A stretch of DNA of 64,000 nt from Euclidia mi (GCA_944739405.2 OX123190.2:56935805-56999804); one strand, 5' to 3'; numbered from the stretch's first letter, positions 20,838 to 32,983 are shown. Translations and numbers: made by a program. Notes: generated from the sequence alone by a model not told the origin.

Positions 20838-21790
20838 GGTAGGGTCTCTGATGTACATACAAAATGAGCCCAAACTCGGTATGCCTAGCTCTACTCACAT
20901 ATGAGTACCAGCAAGAGCCATCGAATAACCCTGGAAGGTTACTTCATAGGTTCCAGTGGTAGGGTCAATTATGTACGAACAAAATGAACCCAAACTCGGC
21001 ATGCCTAGCTCTACTCGGATATGAGTACCAGTAAGAGTCATTGAATAACCCTAGAAGGTTACTTCATAAGTTCCTGTGGTAGGGTCTCTTATGTAGAAAC
21101 AAAATGAGCCCAAACTCGGCATGCCTAGCTCTACTGACATATGAGTACCAGCAAGAGTCATCGAATAACCCTGGAAGATTACTTCATAAGTTCCAGTGGT
21201 ACGGTCACTTATGTACAAACAAAATGAGCCCAAACTCGGCATGCCTAGTTCTACTCACATATGAGTACCAGCAAGAGTCATCGAATAACCCTGGAAGGTT
21301 ACTTCATAAGTTCCAGTGGTAGGGTCTCTTATGTACAAACAAATGAGCCCAAACTCGGCATGCCTATCTCTACTCACATATGAGTACCAGCAAGAGTCAT
21401 CGAATAACCCTGGAAGGTTACTTCATAAGTTCCAGTGGTAGGGTCTCTTATGTACAAACAAAATGAACCCAAACTCGGCATGCCTAGCTCTATTCACATA
21501 TGAGTACCAGTAGGAGTCATCGAATAACCTTGGAAGGTTACTTCATAAGTTCCAGTGGTAGGGTCTCTTATGTACAAACAAAATGAGCCCAAACTCGGCA
21601 TGCCTAGCTCTACTAACATAAGAGTACCTACCAGTAAGACTCATCGAATAACCTTGGAAGGTTACTTCACTAGTACCAGTGGGAGGGTCTCACCAAAACA
21701 AATAAAATGAGCCCCAACCTGGCATAACTAGGTCAACTATTTTATGAGTTCCAGTCGCAACACTTGAATGGGATGGTATACCATCAGTCC
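20838..21790 (-). repeat. 120-bp tandem array, about 7 units plus a diverged one
   Basis: Units start AGGGTCTCT... at 20841, 20961, 21081, 21201, 21321, 21440 and 21560, that is 120 bp each except one of 119. A further diverged unit extends to about 21790. Since 120 is divisible by three, the minus strand keeps a 40-residue periodic frame over four units (DPTTGTYEV, QGYSMTLAGTHM, VELGMPSLGSF). The 119-bp unit and a 4-bp insertion near 21630 break that frame, so the array as it stands is not one long gene. The diverged end unit is within a 130-codon minus-strand frame (21690-22082) with the related GTHKIVDLVMPGWGSF. I do not recognise the protein. It may be an amplified exon piece or a plain minisatellite. 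Confidence 0.85.
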
Positions 21791-21799
21791 ACATAATCT

Positions 21800-23030
21800 T
21801 ACCAGATTTCAACGCAAGAAACAAAATAATATCTAAATACCGAAATATATCCTGAATCAACATAATGGAAAAAATAAAGTAATAATGTCCATTTATATAA
21901 AAAAATAAGAAACTTATTTGTACGTAATTCGCACAGAATACGAGTATCAAATAGATTTTAGCGAATATTTTGTATGCGTATGTATATTGCTTTTTTCGAA
22001 GTTTTTCGCGTCTTAACATCATTACATTTATACGACACCTACAATATAATAATAATATTCCTGGCCTATAACATAGATACATATCACAAAAAATTCTAAA
22101 GTCTCAAAGTTATTTAGTTGAACTACATTTCCGCAAGTTACCGTACGTAGTACGTACCGTTGCCGCCGTGTCGCTGTAGTGAAGCGATTTTGTACCTACT
22201 AATTTTGTAAACGCGTCCTTAAGTGCTTCAAGCGAGCTTGTGGGCATAAAGCACTTTTAAACAAGTCTTGTCTACGAGTAGATATACCAGCAAATATTTG
22301 CCCACGTATTTTAATTTACTTTTGTTATGGTTAAGAAAAGACTAATCTAAACAATCACTTCTTAAATAAAATGCATAGACTAGGGACTTTGTCTTCGAAG
22401 CAAATATATTATGATGTTTGATTTCTTACTAATACAAATAAGTATTTATTCATAATGCATGTTTGTTACCCTTGATTTTCTATTTCTAAAAGAGCCTTAA
22501 ACCGTTTCAGTTTGACTTGAACCGTTTTATTCACGCGATCAAGATCAAAATGGCCACCGCTGTTTACATATGGACCCCTACGTGCCTCAGAGTGCGTTGT
22601 GCCGTCAATCCCAACAGTTATGATCAAAACGTCGCCTGTAAAGGTCAGATGGCAGTCGCTTTGTGCAAATACTGCTAATTATACAATGGTGTAAACTGTT
22701 CCTTTTTTGCTTTAGATGTTGAGAAGAACGGTTGAGGTATAAACAGGATGAAATGGAGGATAGAAATAAGAATAAAGCTTTGTCATTGATTCTAAAATGA
22801 ATTCTAGACTGTTACGGATAAATCTGCAATAAGAATGTAATTTTGTCTTTTTAAGTTTGCCGCGAACAAATTTGTTTATAGGTTGTTCTAACGTGGGTAG
22901 TTCGAGATGTCTAGTGTCAGTATATCATCATCAGATACACAGTTTCATAAGCCGTATTTGTTTTTTATTTGCTGGTCGAAATAGGAAAATATATTTCAAT
23001 TTTTTATGGAATCGTAATTTTAATAATATA
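21800..23030. other. No gene seen
   Basis: Nothing supported beyond the N-terminal part of the minus-strand frame that enters the tandem array. That part is hydrophobic but looks accidental. Confidence 0.4.
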
Positions 23031-23032
23031 TT

Positions 23033-23212
23033 TAGACTAGCGGTCCGTCCCGGCTAATATTTTCTAGAAATAAACATAGCCTATGTCACTCAAGGATAAC
23101 GCTGCATTACAATGGTGAAAGAATATTTATAATCGGTTCAGTACTTTTTTAGTTTATTCGTTACAAACATACAAAAATACAAATCTTTCTTCTTTATAAT
23201 ATTAGTATAGAA
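23033..23212 (-). repeat. Helitron-like non-autonomous repeat, complete
   Basis: On the minus strand it starts TATACTAATATTATAAAG (near 23212) and ends GGGACGGACCGCTAGT (near 23034). Internal 'AACCGATTATAA' and 'GTGACATAGGCTATG' segments fit this dispersed repeat type. It is non-coding. Confidence 0.55.
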
Positions 23213-24984
23213 GTATAGATAAACCGGCTTCTCTTCTGGTAAAATATATATTTTGCTATGCCTGACAGGTGCGTGATTGTTACGTACATGTAAATAAGGC
23301 ACATCGTAGCAAGCAATAACAGAGAACTGAAACCCTTTTCCTGGCGGATTTAAAACCATTCTAATTGTACCGAAGATATCGAAAATCAAGTAAATCTTAA
23401 ACAGTGTTTCAAACAAGTTTAAGTTCAAGTTTTCTAAAATATAATAAGAAAAGTGAACTACATATTAAAGCCATCCACTTTTAAGTCGACATTCGTCGGA
23501 GTACGCTTGAACAAAACTACCGTGTCGGCTTGTTTGGAATACAACACGAGCTCATTTGGTATACAGCTCAGTGGAATACGATTAAGGTTGCCATATAAAC
23601 CGGGAATTGGAGAGAAAGAAATGGGTAAAAGCATTTTTCTACATAAATTATAATAGTTTTGTTTACTAATTGAAAAATCGACTCGACATCAATAACGAAA
23701 TGGGCTTTCTATTCTAATGCAACCACTTACTTTATTGTAAATGAAGTCAGAAATGTTGGCCTCGAGGCTGCTTTGTCGACCAACAATAGCTTTAAAAAAT
23801 TAAAACGAAAATTTTAACTTTGTTTTAAAGTTGACATAACTTTACAGTACCATAAATTGCATGTTTTATTATTTTTTCGTAAGCATATTTTAGCTGAATA
23901 TATCATGTTTACCCATTAAATGAATTGTGAAATACGATGAGACTGGCAACCCTAGTCTGAAAGTTTAGGCGGAACGTAGTTATACTGGAATCGTTTCTTG
24001 CTACGACAGGGGTTTCCTGACCAAGGATATATTGCAATTTTCACGTTCACCATCCTGGTTTACCTGCTTGTGCAGAGGAATAAAATATCTGTTGGTAAAA
24101 GCTCATATAGTAGGTACTGGTGGTATTTTAAGATGAATTATGACAAATACGATGTAGAAGATGGTATTAAATGCTTCAAGTACCTTAGTTATCGTGAATA
24201 AGACTCGCTAAATGTACTTGAATAAGTTAATATCATAAGTAATTGAAAAATTAGGAAACAGGCGTGAGTCTATGTATGTATGTATGTTATTGAAAAAAGG
24301 TTGTGTTTCATTAGGATTATGATACGATGTTTTTGTAGACAGCTGGATAACCAATTAAATTAAATGACAGACTACCAATTAAATAAAATTTAATATGGTG
24401 GATGACTTGCTGAAGACTTCAAGTTTAATTATTCCACACGAAAGCGATCAATGATGTAAACATTAAATTGCTGCTAACATACTCTCTCGTCCGTACAACT
24501 TCAGCATTGGAAGCAATTTGCCGTTGACCAAAGCCGACGCCGTATGGTCAAAGCGTAGATCACAAATAATTAATAAGATATTCTGTAAATATGCGCTAGC
24601 ACAGCGGTTTCGTTCCTCGTTCAACCATCGCTTGACTACTCTTTTCCTTTATTTTTCCTTATCGATAAACCGCAGATTGTGTCTTTGCCATTACTGCCCT
24701 TATTTTACTGTGTGTACTACAAAATTGAGCTGTCTATGCTACCAAATAGAAACAAGTAATCCAACAAGGGCATTTTTTAAACGACTACCGCGGCGAATCC
24801 AAAAGGAAGAGTAATGTTTTTGGCGGTCTATGTATGTATGTTTGTATCTTCCACGGTAGCGCCTAAACTATTGAACCGATTTTGATAAATGGGTGACAAG
24901 AGATTCGTAATAATGGCCCGGGTGACATAGGCAATATAAATTTTGTCTACATTTTGTATTACGAAATGAATACCTCAGATTCAT
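23213..24984. other. No gene seen; short repeat scraps
   Basis: No supported coding frame. A stretch at 24820-24900 (TATGTATGTATG followed by a GAACCGATTTTGATAAAT segment) resembles another Helitron-like repeat head. Confidence 0.4.
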
Positions 24985-25220
24985 ATATACATACATACAT
25001 ATACTCACGCCTTTTTCCCGTCGGGGTAGGCAGAGACAACGGAACACCACTTATTTCTATCTTTACAAACCTTTCGCGCTTCCTCTACATTCATAACTCT
25101 TTTCATACAAGCTCGTCGGTTCCGGGTGCTTCGGACCTTTCCGTTTTTGAGAACGTCACCAATTTGGTCGACGAATGTCCTACGAGTTCGGCCGCTCGGC
25201 TTGCCCAGATTCCAACCTCA
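24985..25220 (-). pseudogene. RTE-like LINE 3' end, C-terminal scrap
   Basis: On the minus strand, frame-shifted pieces spell a C-terminal block of the LINE family also found at 25286 (QIGDVL.., VRSTRNRRACM-like, WCSVVSAYP-like). It ends CCTACCCCGACGGGAAAAAG and a TATG repeat tail. It is a short, strongly decayed copy, with no catalytic part. Confidence 0.65.
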
Positions 25221-25285
25221 CAAATAATTAAACTGAGATAATCATTACGTGTTTGGTATAAAAGGAAAGGAATTGGTGAGCACAT

Positions 25286-26482
25286 TACAAATATGTACAT
25301 ACAGACTCACGCCTGTTTCTCGGAGGGGTAGGCAGAGACTACGGAACGCCATTTGCAAAGATTTTGACATATCAAACCGGCTTGCAACGGTTACCGACCA
25401 CAACCATGCAAGCCGATAGAAACGTAGGAGAATAAAAGATGTATTTATGCCTTTAAATAAGTAAATTATCGCGACTAAGACCTGCTAAATAATATTGTAT
25501 GATGTATACAAATCGCGAAAGATTATTTTGACATATCTCTCTTGCTTCATTCACTCCCATCAGATTCCTCATGCATGCTCTTCTATTCAGGGTACTTCTA
25601 ACCTGTCCTGTTTTTAGGATGTCTCCAATCTGTCTTCCCCTTCGTCCTGTCCCATTCACACTTGCCTTGTATATCTGCTTGGTCAATCTTTCGTCATCCA
25701 TCCTCTTCACGTGCCCAAACCATCTTAGCATACGTTTCTCGATGCTTGTCAAAACATATTCTTTTACCCCACAACTCTCTCTTATCACGCAATTCTTTAC
25801 TCTGTTAGTTAAAGAAACATCACACATACTTCTCAGTGCTCTCATTTCTACAGCATTTATTCTACTTTCATGACTCTTCTGCCATACCAAACTACCAATA
25901 TCATACATAAGAGTAGGTACTAACACCCCTCTATGCACAGCCAAACGTGCCTTTTTAGACACGTTTTGGCTATTCATAAACGCCTTCAGAGCACCATTCA
26001 CTCTATTACCTGGATTAACTCTTCTTTCAATATCTTCTACATTCTTATCATCTCTTGTAAACAGCGTACCTAAATATACAAACTTATTCACTTGCTCCAC
26101 TTGTTGTCCATCGATCATAACATTACAAGCCGTAACGCATTCCTCCTTTTCAAAAACCATAACTTTCGTTTTACTTACATTAACTTTCCTCTCTAACGCA
26201 TCATGCATGATTGTTACCATCTCCTGCAACTCCTCCGCTGAAGACGCAAGTATAACCTGATCATCAGCATAAAGGAGGCATTTAACAAGTAATTCATTCA
26301 TCCTTAATCCACAATCACTATGTTTCAAATCCTGCAAACAACTGTCCATGAAGAGGTTGAACAGCTATGGCGACGCTACACATCCTTGTCTAACACCTGT
26401 GTTGATGGTAAACCAGTCAGTGTATGCCCCGTTTATCCTCACACAAGCTATAGAATCCTCATAAAGGGATTTCAGAGCTCGA
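25286..26482 (-). pseudogene. RTE-like LINE, 5'-truncated RT copy
   Basis: The minus strand encodes the second half of a LINE RT: SLYEDSIACVRINGAYTDWF, then VRQGCVASP in another frame, LLYADDQVILAS (catalytic YADD), KVNVSKTKVMVFEKEE, VYLGTLF, LAVHRGVLVPTLMYD, MLRWFGHVKRMD and NRRACMRNLMGVNEA. The longest uninterrupted piece is 298 codons (25453-26349). The 3' end is CCTACCCCTCCGAGAAACAG with a TATG-type tail at about 25290. The 5' end is cut at the RT middle. Clade assignment (RTE-like) is a best guess. Sister copies are at 40190 (plus) and 53060-55450 (minus). Confidence 0.85.
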
Positions 26483-26613
26483 ACAAATATGTACATATAT
26501 GTACTGCTTGAGTCAAAATATAAGTTTAAAACGCGATAACGCGCGTACTTACAATTCGCGCGGTGAAGACGCTTTGAGTTACCTGTTTTTCTTACTTTAA
26601 ATGTGAAACACCT

Positions 26614-26770
26614 ATAACCCGACTACGTAAAAAAAGGGAGACTAAAAGGTACGAAACAAGAAAATAGCTCATTCAGAAAGAAATCCAGAAAAGTATAAGT
26701 ACAGAAATGCTCAAGCTAGAACCGTAGTTTAACCTACTGTTTTATGCAGGTAATTACGTAGTCGGGTTAT
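26614..26770. mobile_element. Candidate MITE, 16-bp perfect terminal inverted repeats
   Basis: ATAACCCGACTACGTA at 26614-26629 is the exact reverse complement of 26755-26770, enclosing a 157-bp unit. No clear target duplication could be read from the flanks and there is no coding capacity. It could also be two copies of a short dispersed motif. Confidence 0.5.
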
Positions 26771-27427
26771 TTATTATTTTATTTTTTTCATTGCACTAAA
26801 TCCTGAATCAGTGCCTTATCTCGTCTGATTGTCGACCGTGACACCAATTTAGCCTTAAATATCTTCAAAATACATAAAGATCCGCTGTCACAAAGCAAAA
26901 CACAATAACGGTCTTTGAATTTTTACAGGTAGACGAAAAAAAACACGTATCGCTTATACTGAACGAAGTTATGACATTTTAGCCACACTGACTATTACGC
27001 CGTGAGGGACAAAATTCGATACGCGAGTATTTAAAAAAGATATTTACTTATGCTGTCTGTGACCTTAAAAATTTACATAGACCCTAAATTACAAACAGAG
27101 AGGGATAAATATTATCACTAATATTTTAGTATTACACTTGCCACGTTCTCCACATTTTGAATTTGTTTCCAGGCCAATCACCTAAAATAAACCTTTAATT
27201 ATTCTTTAATTCTGTATTGTACACACAAATTACATGAAAATACTAAAAAATAAATTTATAAATTATATGTACAAAGGCGAGCTTAACTCAACACTGAGTT
27301 TTCTACCAGCAAACCTTTGAGACTAGAGATTCGATGTGAGAGGTAAGGGTAATTGCGTTGTACAAAATTATATTTAAATAAATAATAATAAAAAAGAATA
27401 GGATACCTACCAATAATATATATAAAT
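26771..27427. other. No gene seen
   Basis: AT-rich, no supported feature. Confidence 0.45.
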
Positions 27428-27438
27428 AAATAAATATA

Positions 27439-27843
27439 CATACATACATAACGTCACGCCTTTTATCCCCGAAGGGGTAGGCAGAGGTGTATTTCTACAC
27501 CCACTTTTCGCCAGATATACTAAAGTCCCACGTAATAAGGGGCGAGCCTATTGCCGTACCGGGCACATTTCCAGACTCCGTGCTGCTACTGAGAATTTCG
27601 TGACAGAAAAACCCAATAACACTGCCCGACCCAGGAATCGAACCCAGGACCCAGAACCCGATCCCACGCGCACATTTATGCCGCGAGACCAACGAGGCAG
27701 TCGTATAGGGTTTGATGTCGAGTTTTCCGTCTCTAGGCAAAGATGGCATTTGCATCGTGTTATCCCTTAGTCGCCTCTTACGACACCCATGGGAAGATAG
27801 GGGGTGGTGACAATTGTATTCTATGCCGTCAACCACACGGCAA
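27439..27843 (-). repeat. Composite tRNA-type SINE with 11-bp target duplication
   Basis: On the minus strand, module 1 begins GCCGTGTGGTTGACGGCATA and includes TCGTAAGAGGCGACTAAGGG, a sequence often seen alone in moth genomes. Then comes a tRNA-like part with a B box (GGTTCGATTCC, complement of 27634-27644), a body (TTATTGGGTTTTTCTGTCAC) and the tail CTCTGCCTACCCCTTCGGGG with TATG repeats. AAATAAATATA is present directly on both sides (27428-27438 and 27844-27854). The duplication encloses both modules, so they moved together. A second copy with the same design is at 47845-48254. Confidence 0.85.
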
Positions 27844-27854
27844 AAATAAATATA

Positions 27855-28621
27855 TAATGTGCAATAAATATCATAATGTGCTAGAAGACCAAAACAAGGT
27901 TTCTTTTACATAATATAAACTATTTAGTTCAAAAGTACTCTTGAGCCGATGAGCGCTCTTGAAGCACTTAATACAGCATAAAAAGATGTTATACACGTAT
28001 TAAGTAGTTATTTTGCTATATCCCTTTAAGTGTGCTTAAATAGTTATTTTAGAAGCTTGGAGAGCATATCTAAGTTATAGAAATATATTATTTACTGTGT
28101 TTTGTTTCGGTACAACAGAGTGGTATCACCTATGAAAAAAATATTGATTAATTGTAAAAGCCAAATTGATAAAATGAAACCCAAGTTAAACATTCACAGA
28201 TTCGCAACACACGGTCTTCATATGAGTTCATTCAAAATACATTCCGTGCATGTGCCGTTTAATGAGACCAAACTAACTTTAACCGTTGCGAAAGTCCCGC
28301 TTCGGATATGTCCTGTGTAACTTGTGTTTAATATTGACAAAGTTATTAATTATATTTCTTTTTAATGTTGGAAGCAAAAATATTGAGTGGAATTTATGAC
28401 TTTAGTGACTTGGTTATTGGTTGAGTTTAAAACCATTTCGGATATTATAGTATAGACATGCTCATGTTTGTTTATTTAAAAAAATATTATTCTTCCAGTA
28501 ATAATATTAGTTTCAATGGATGCGCAAATTCTTGTGGCACTAGGGCTAGTACAATACATCAAAATAATTAATGTTATGGAGTCGGAATCCAAAGCGCATC
28601 GAATGTGTTTCACTCGCGGTG
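27855..28621. other. No gene seen
   Basis: The 72-codon plus-strand frame at 28102 and the minus-strand frame near 28476 show no recognisable domain. Confidence 0.4.
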
Positions 28622-28690
28622 GGTAAAGGCATAAAGACATATTTATTTCTGCATTTTGGTTGTCTACAACACTTATACCAGTCAAAATCC
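28622..28690. repeat. Dispersed repeat segment shared with 17613-17680
   Basis: Begins AAAGGCATAAAGACATATTT and continues to a CAACACTTATACCAGTCAAA segment; nearly identical to 17613-17680. The minus strand contains AATAAATATGTC, so it is probably the 3' end of a retroelement. Confidence 0.6.
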
Positions 28691-28699
28691 TAATAAGAA

Positions 28700-31270
28700 T
28701 GTTAATCCTAGATAATGCCAGCTTTTCCTAGGTAAATTACTTCTTGAGAATAAAAGCCGAAACAAACTCAGATACATTGTTTCTTTTTCTGTAATTTGAG
28801 GTAGAAATCTGCAGTACAAGTATTCAGAACGATTGAACTGTTTATTCAGAAATAATGGGATAAGATTCCGAACGGTCTTTAGTTTTAAGTAAAATAATAT
28901 AAGTGCAAAATGAAATAAGAAAAAGATAATTTTATTGGCAAAAGCGTTAGTACCTTTAGATTCAAATAAATTTGTAAAAATTTGCGGTGCAAATTTATTT
29001 TGAAAATAAATGCAACTACGCCAATGATTGAGCGCCGATTACTTTTTGTGATAAGCTAAAATAATTGCTGTACTACGCTTGTAATGTGAAAATGTCAAAC
29101 GTCAATGTCACGACCTTAAAGAGCTATGGCAGCATCCCATACATCATTTTAGTTAATCACCAAAGTTAGCATTTATAAATAAAATATACCTTGTTTGATA
29201 GAATATATATTGCTGATTCTAAAGGTAAAAAATCGTAACTATAGGAGGCCATGTTTTTGAGTTATTATGCTTAGAAGTTTATAGGTTATGTCAATTAACC
29301 ATCTATTTAGTATATTGCTGCATCGAATAATAATTTATTGGTAAATAAAACTGAAGGAGCTCGATGGCATGATACTATTTATGCCCACTAGTAAACAATA
29401 TTAACGATAACGCAAGTTAAGCTTGGCCAGGTGTGGACACTTCTTGGATTTGTGACCACAAAATATCATAAGCTCCTCTGTGCATAGAAAGACAAGTTAT
29501 CTGTTATCATCAAAGAGGTTGGATGCCTTAGGTTATATTTCTTTGGTTATCATGACATACATAGATATGTCGTTAAAATGAGATGCTCTTATGCAGCTTT
29601 AAACATCTGCTATCAATATTGACTATTTATTTCTTTACATACTGAACGTTTTTCAAAAAAACATAAAACACGACTGATTTCCCAAAAAGTACATAGCCTA
29701 TGTCACGTGAGGATTCTAACAATAGCCCACTCATCGAAATCGGTTCAGCCATTTAGAAGTTATGGGGCCATAAAGAAACTCACATACATGAACTCTAAAC
29801 CCACTTCGATGAAGCATGTTGCTGATAATTCTCTGTGACATTTTGACGAAGCCTTTTGCGGATTACCGTATCTATTCTTTATTTTATGGTGCATGAATAA
29901 ATGAAATACGATTTATGATGATACAAAAAAAAAATACGCTACCTTTTTGGGCAGTCGTGTAAACTAGCAGTAAATCATGAGCTGACGACGGTTTCTTAAC
30001 GTGTTACTTACATAGGATTACCAAGGATAAAAATATGTTTCAGGTTCCTTAATATGTATGGAAAAAAGGTAGGGTGGATAGTAAAAACACAAGATTTCAT
30101 TTTACAATATTTTATTCTTCATCATCCTCTATCACATCACCTGAAAAGGCAGCTGGTGCAAAGATATTTTCTTGGTGTCTAGCCCATCTCAAATATCAAA
30201 CGATGGTCATTACATGAGCGTAATAGAAGGGTTATTATATATATGTGTATAGATACAAGGTATATATATATGTAGTATTTTAGTCATATTTGTCAATGGT
30301 TTGAAAAATAAAGGAGACAACTATCAATTCTTACTTTCATTTATTCAGTTTGTCACAAGAATATATCTTAGATAAAGATACATTTACATTTACCGCCACT
30401 CTTAGCCATTCTTTTAATAGTCATTGTTTATAAAAGCAGAACAAACTATATCATATTTATAATATTGGGTAGCAAGGTTGTGGGTAGTTCAATATATATC
30501 AAATATAACATTAATACAATGGATTAGCAACAATATAATTCATTTAGTAATATTGACCACAGGTACATCTTTTATTATTATTCTAGTTATATTTACGATG
30601 GATATATTCTATATTTACCACTGTAATATTCACCACAGGTACATATAATTGATATAGCTTATTTCACAGCATATGAATCGATTCTATTATATGATATCCC
30701 AAGTTCTAAACTTATAACATCTCACAAGTGACAAAACCACCCACAATATCAATTATACAATAGCTACACTATATTACGTTGCTTCTGCATTATTTATATC
30801 TACGATACTCTATATAACACCACAGAAGCAATATAGAATTGTGAAACACAATAATATAATAGTCAGAATTATATCGTACCTTAGTTAGCCGTTGCCGGAG
30901 CGAAACTGAACATTGAGCAGAGTCTGTTCATATTTTATACTCTATTTACCCGTTTGACAGTGTCAACTGTCAAACGTCAAACCAATTTGTCTATTTAGAA
31001 TTGGGAACACTATAAATTCAAAACATACAATCCATTTATGTTCATTAACTATATGTTTAGGCTATACATAGTTAATGATACAATATATATGGTTATATCT
31101 TGTTAGAGACATATGTGAATAATTCTAAAATCGATCTTATTGTAACAACCTAAAACTCGACGTAGAAATAACAATGATATAAATTCTAGCCAGATTTATA
31201 ATAGTTTGATATCCGAGCTTTTGCTGGGATGATAAATAGGTACTTACAAAAGGGACACACATACTTTAGA
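28700..31270. other. No gene seen; AT-rich with small repeats
   Basis: No supported coding frame. A Helitron-like scrap (CATAGCCTATGTCACGTGAG) is at 29693. CACCACAGGTACAT-type motifs occur twice, at about 30555 and 30632. A small inverted repeat GTTTGACAGT/ACTGTCAAAC is near 30953-30976. Confidence 0.4.
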
Positions 31271-31282
31271 CGTACTTACTTT

Positions 31283-31675
31283 GATATATTTTTGAATATC
31301 TTTACAATATATTTCAACAAATCTATCAAGCGCAACATCCTAGCGTACGCATGTTACAGTTAACACATAAAATCCGTGTGGTCATAAAGGATCTGCCGTG
31401 GCCACGACCACGACCACTCATTTTGGCTGTAGAAATCGGGTACAGAACAATATCCAAGAAACAGGGCATTATCGGAATCCTTAAGCACCTACAAGTCACA
31501 AAGAGTATCAGAGTCCATAAACAGTCCGAGTCATATAACAAGAAGCGAAAACAGAGTCCTTGAGCAGACCAGGTCAAAAAGTATACAGAAAACCGGAGAA
31601 AAGCAACGCAAACACTCAGAACACCACAGAACACAAACAAACAAGCGCAGCGGCGCTAGCGAGTTGTGAAAAATC
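31283..31675 (-). other. Possible first exon of an unknown transcript
   Basis: On the minus strand a TATA-like box is followed by about 390 nt of higher-complexity sequence, then a strong donor-like ATCAAAGTAAGTACG (exon end near 31283). A short frame starts MSGRGRGHGRSF in a good context (CCAAAATGAG) but stops after 31 codons at 31326, before the putative donor. It could be the leader of a host gene, the leader of an LTR element or coincidence. Nothing in the plus-strand frames over it looks like a known protein. Confidence 0.25.
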
Positions 31676-31698
31676 GAAATGTCAAATGACATGTTGTA

Positions 31699-31708
31699 TT
31701 TTTTATAG
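31699..31708 (-). promoter_or_regulatory. TATA-like box
   Basis: GCTATAAAAAATAC on the minus strand, 25-35 nt upstream of the candidate start of the 31283-31675 exon. In AT-rich DNA such a match alone is weak. Confidence 0.25.
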
Positions 31709-31759
31709 CTCTGAATGGCAGTCTTTTAGTCAGCGCCCAGTCCTACTTTAAATGTCGAA

Positions 31760-32734
31760 AAGATTTTTTAATAATGTACTTTATTTAAAATCCACATAAA
31801 AATAGACGTAACAAGCAAAAATAGTATTATTCATATAAATAAACAATTTAAATCTCTTAATCTATAAAAAAACATTCCTGATTCTATCTTGGAAAGATAA
31901 TTATTTACTCTGGCAAGCTTGTGGCTTTCTGACAGAGAGGTTGGGTATATTATATAGTCTAAGCTTTCTGACAAACCAAAGAAATGGCCATTACGAAAAT
32001 CCGGAAATCAATTAACATAATAGCTATTTTTAATTTTAATCTTGTTATCTAGCCTAATCTAAATTCGACTAAAATAGGAAAAAGTAAAAAAATATTTCAT
32101 GAATTTTGGTTGTAATGAGTTTTTAAGACGCTTTTGGTGCACTGAACTAAAAATCTGCCATAGCTCTTTACGCAGAAGATTTCCTTTGATACAGACACAG
32201 TAAGCAAGTTTACTGTGTCTGTATCAGAGGAAATCTTCGTCCCAATAATAATAATGCACAAACTTGGTTCTTTCTATCGAAAAGTTTATCCATCCAACAG
32301 AAAAATTATTCGAAATTGGTTAATCAAATACAACTGAACTGTGAAACACCTTTTTGTAGTTGGTTATCAAAAGACCAGATGTCGCAAACATGGCATATCC
32401 ACAAATTCAAAACTGATAGCTTAAAGTTATAAATAAATTAACCAGTCCTATGCAGTTAAAATACAGTTTATAGAGATAAACTAATTTCAAAGTGGTATAT
32501 TTTGTGAGTCGAAGCGTGGACAAAAGGACCAGTAAATCACTGAACAATTGACCGCACTATGACTACGCCTCGATTGCATATTATTGATATTATGTTATAG
32601 AAGGTGGTTTATTGAGTTATGAATTTTGTTTGGCAATTGAGACCAAAGATAGGTTTCTTCATATAGGTACTAGACTTCGTCCGCGTGAATTACATACCTA
32701 AACCTTCTAATGTATTGTTATTATTTATTTTTTT
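31760..32734. other. No gene seen apart from a hairpin
   Basis: AT-rich, non-coding; the palindrome at 32175-32238 is listed separately. Confidence 0.45.
32175..32238. repeat. 29-bp inverted repeat, one mismatch, 6-nt loop
   Basis: Arms 32175-32203 and 32210-32238 pair over 29 positions with a single mismatch, around GCAAGT. The arms contain GATACAGACACAGTAA and its complement. Confidence 0.95.
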
Positions 32735-32983
32735 AATGACTCACGCCTGTGTCTCCGAAGGGGTAGGCAGAGGTGTAACATTACACCCACATTTCGCCAT
32801 GAATTTTAGGTCCCACATTATAGAAGGGGAGCCTATTGCCGTAACCGAGCACATCACTAGACTGCGTGCTGCTACTGAGAATTCGGAAAAACCCAGTAAC
32901 ACTTTTGCCCGACCCAGGAATCGAACCCAGGACCTCCGATCAGCAGTCGCATACGCTATCCACTGGACCACGGAGGCAGTCTA
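32735..32983 (-). repeat. tRNA-derived SINE, normal head orientation
   Basis: The minus strand starts ACTGCCTCCGTGGTCCAGTG (A-box region), then a B box GGTTCGATTCC, then the body with TGTTACTGGGTTTTTCCGAA and the 3' end CTCTGCCTACCCCTTCGGAG followed by A-rich sequence. It is the reference copy against which the inverted head at 8042-8068 is seen. Confidence 0.85.

Noticed and set aside
21104..21322. Plus-strand frame in the tandem array as a gene
   Set aside because: It exists because the unit length is a multiple of three; it is broken by a 119-bp unit and has no start context.
20838..21700. CRISPR-like array
   Set aside because: The whole 120-bp unit repeats, so there are no unique spacers, and the DNA is eukaryotic.
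31326..31418. Short MSGRGRG start resembling histone H2A or H4 N-termini
   Set aside because: Only the first few residues are similar; the frame continues unrelated and stops after 31 codons, with no histone fold.
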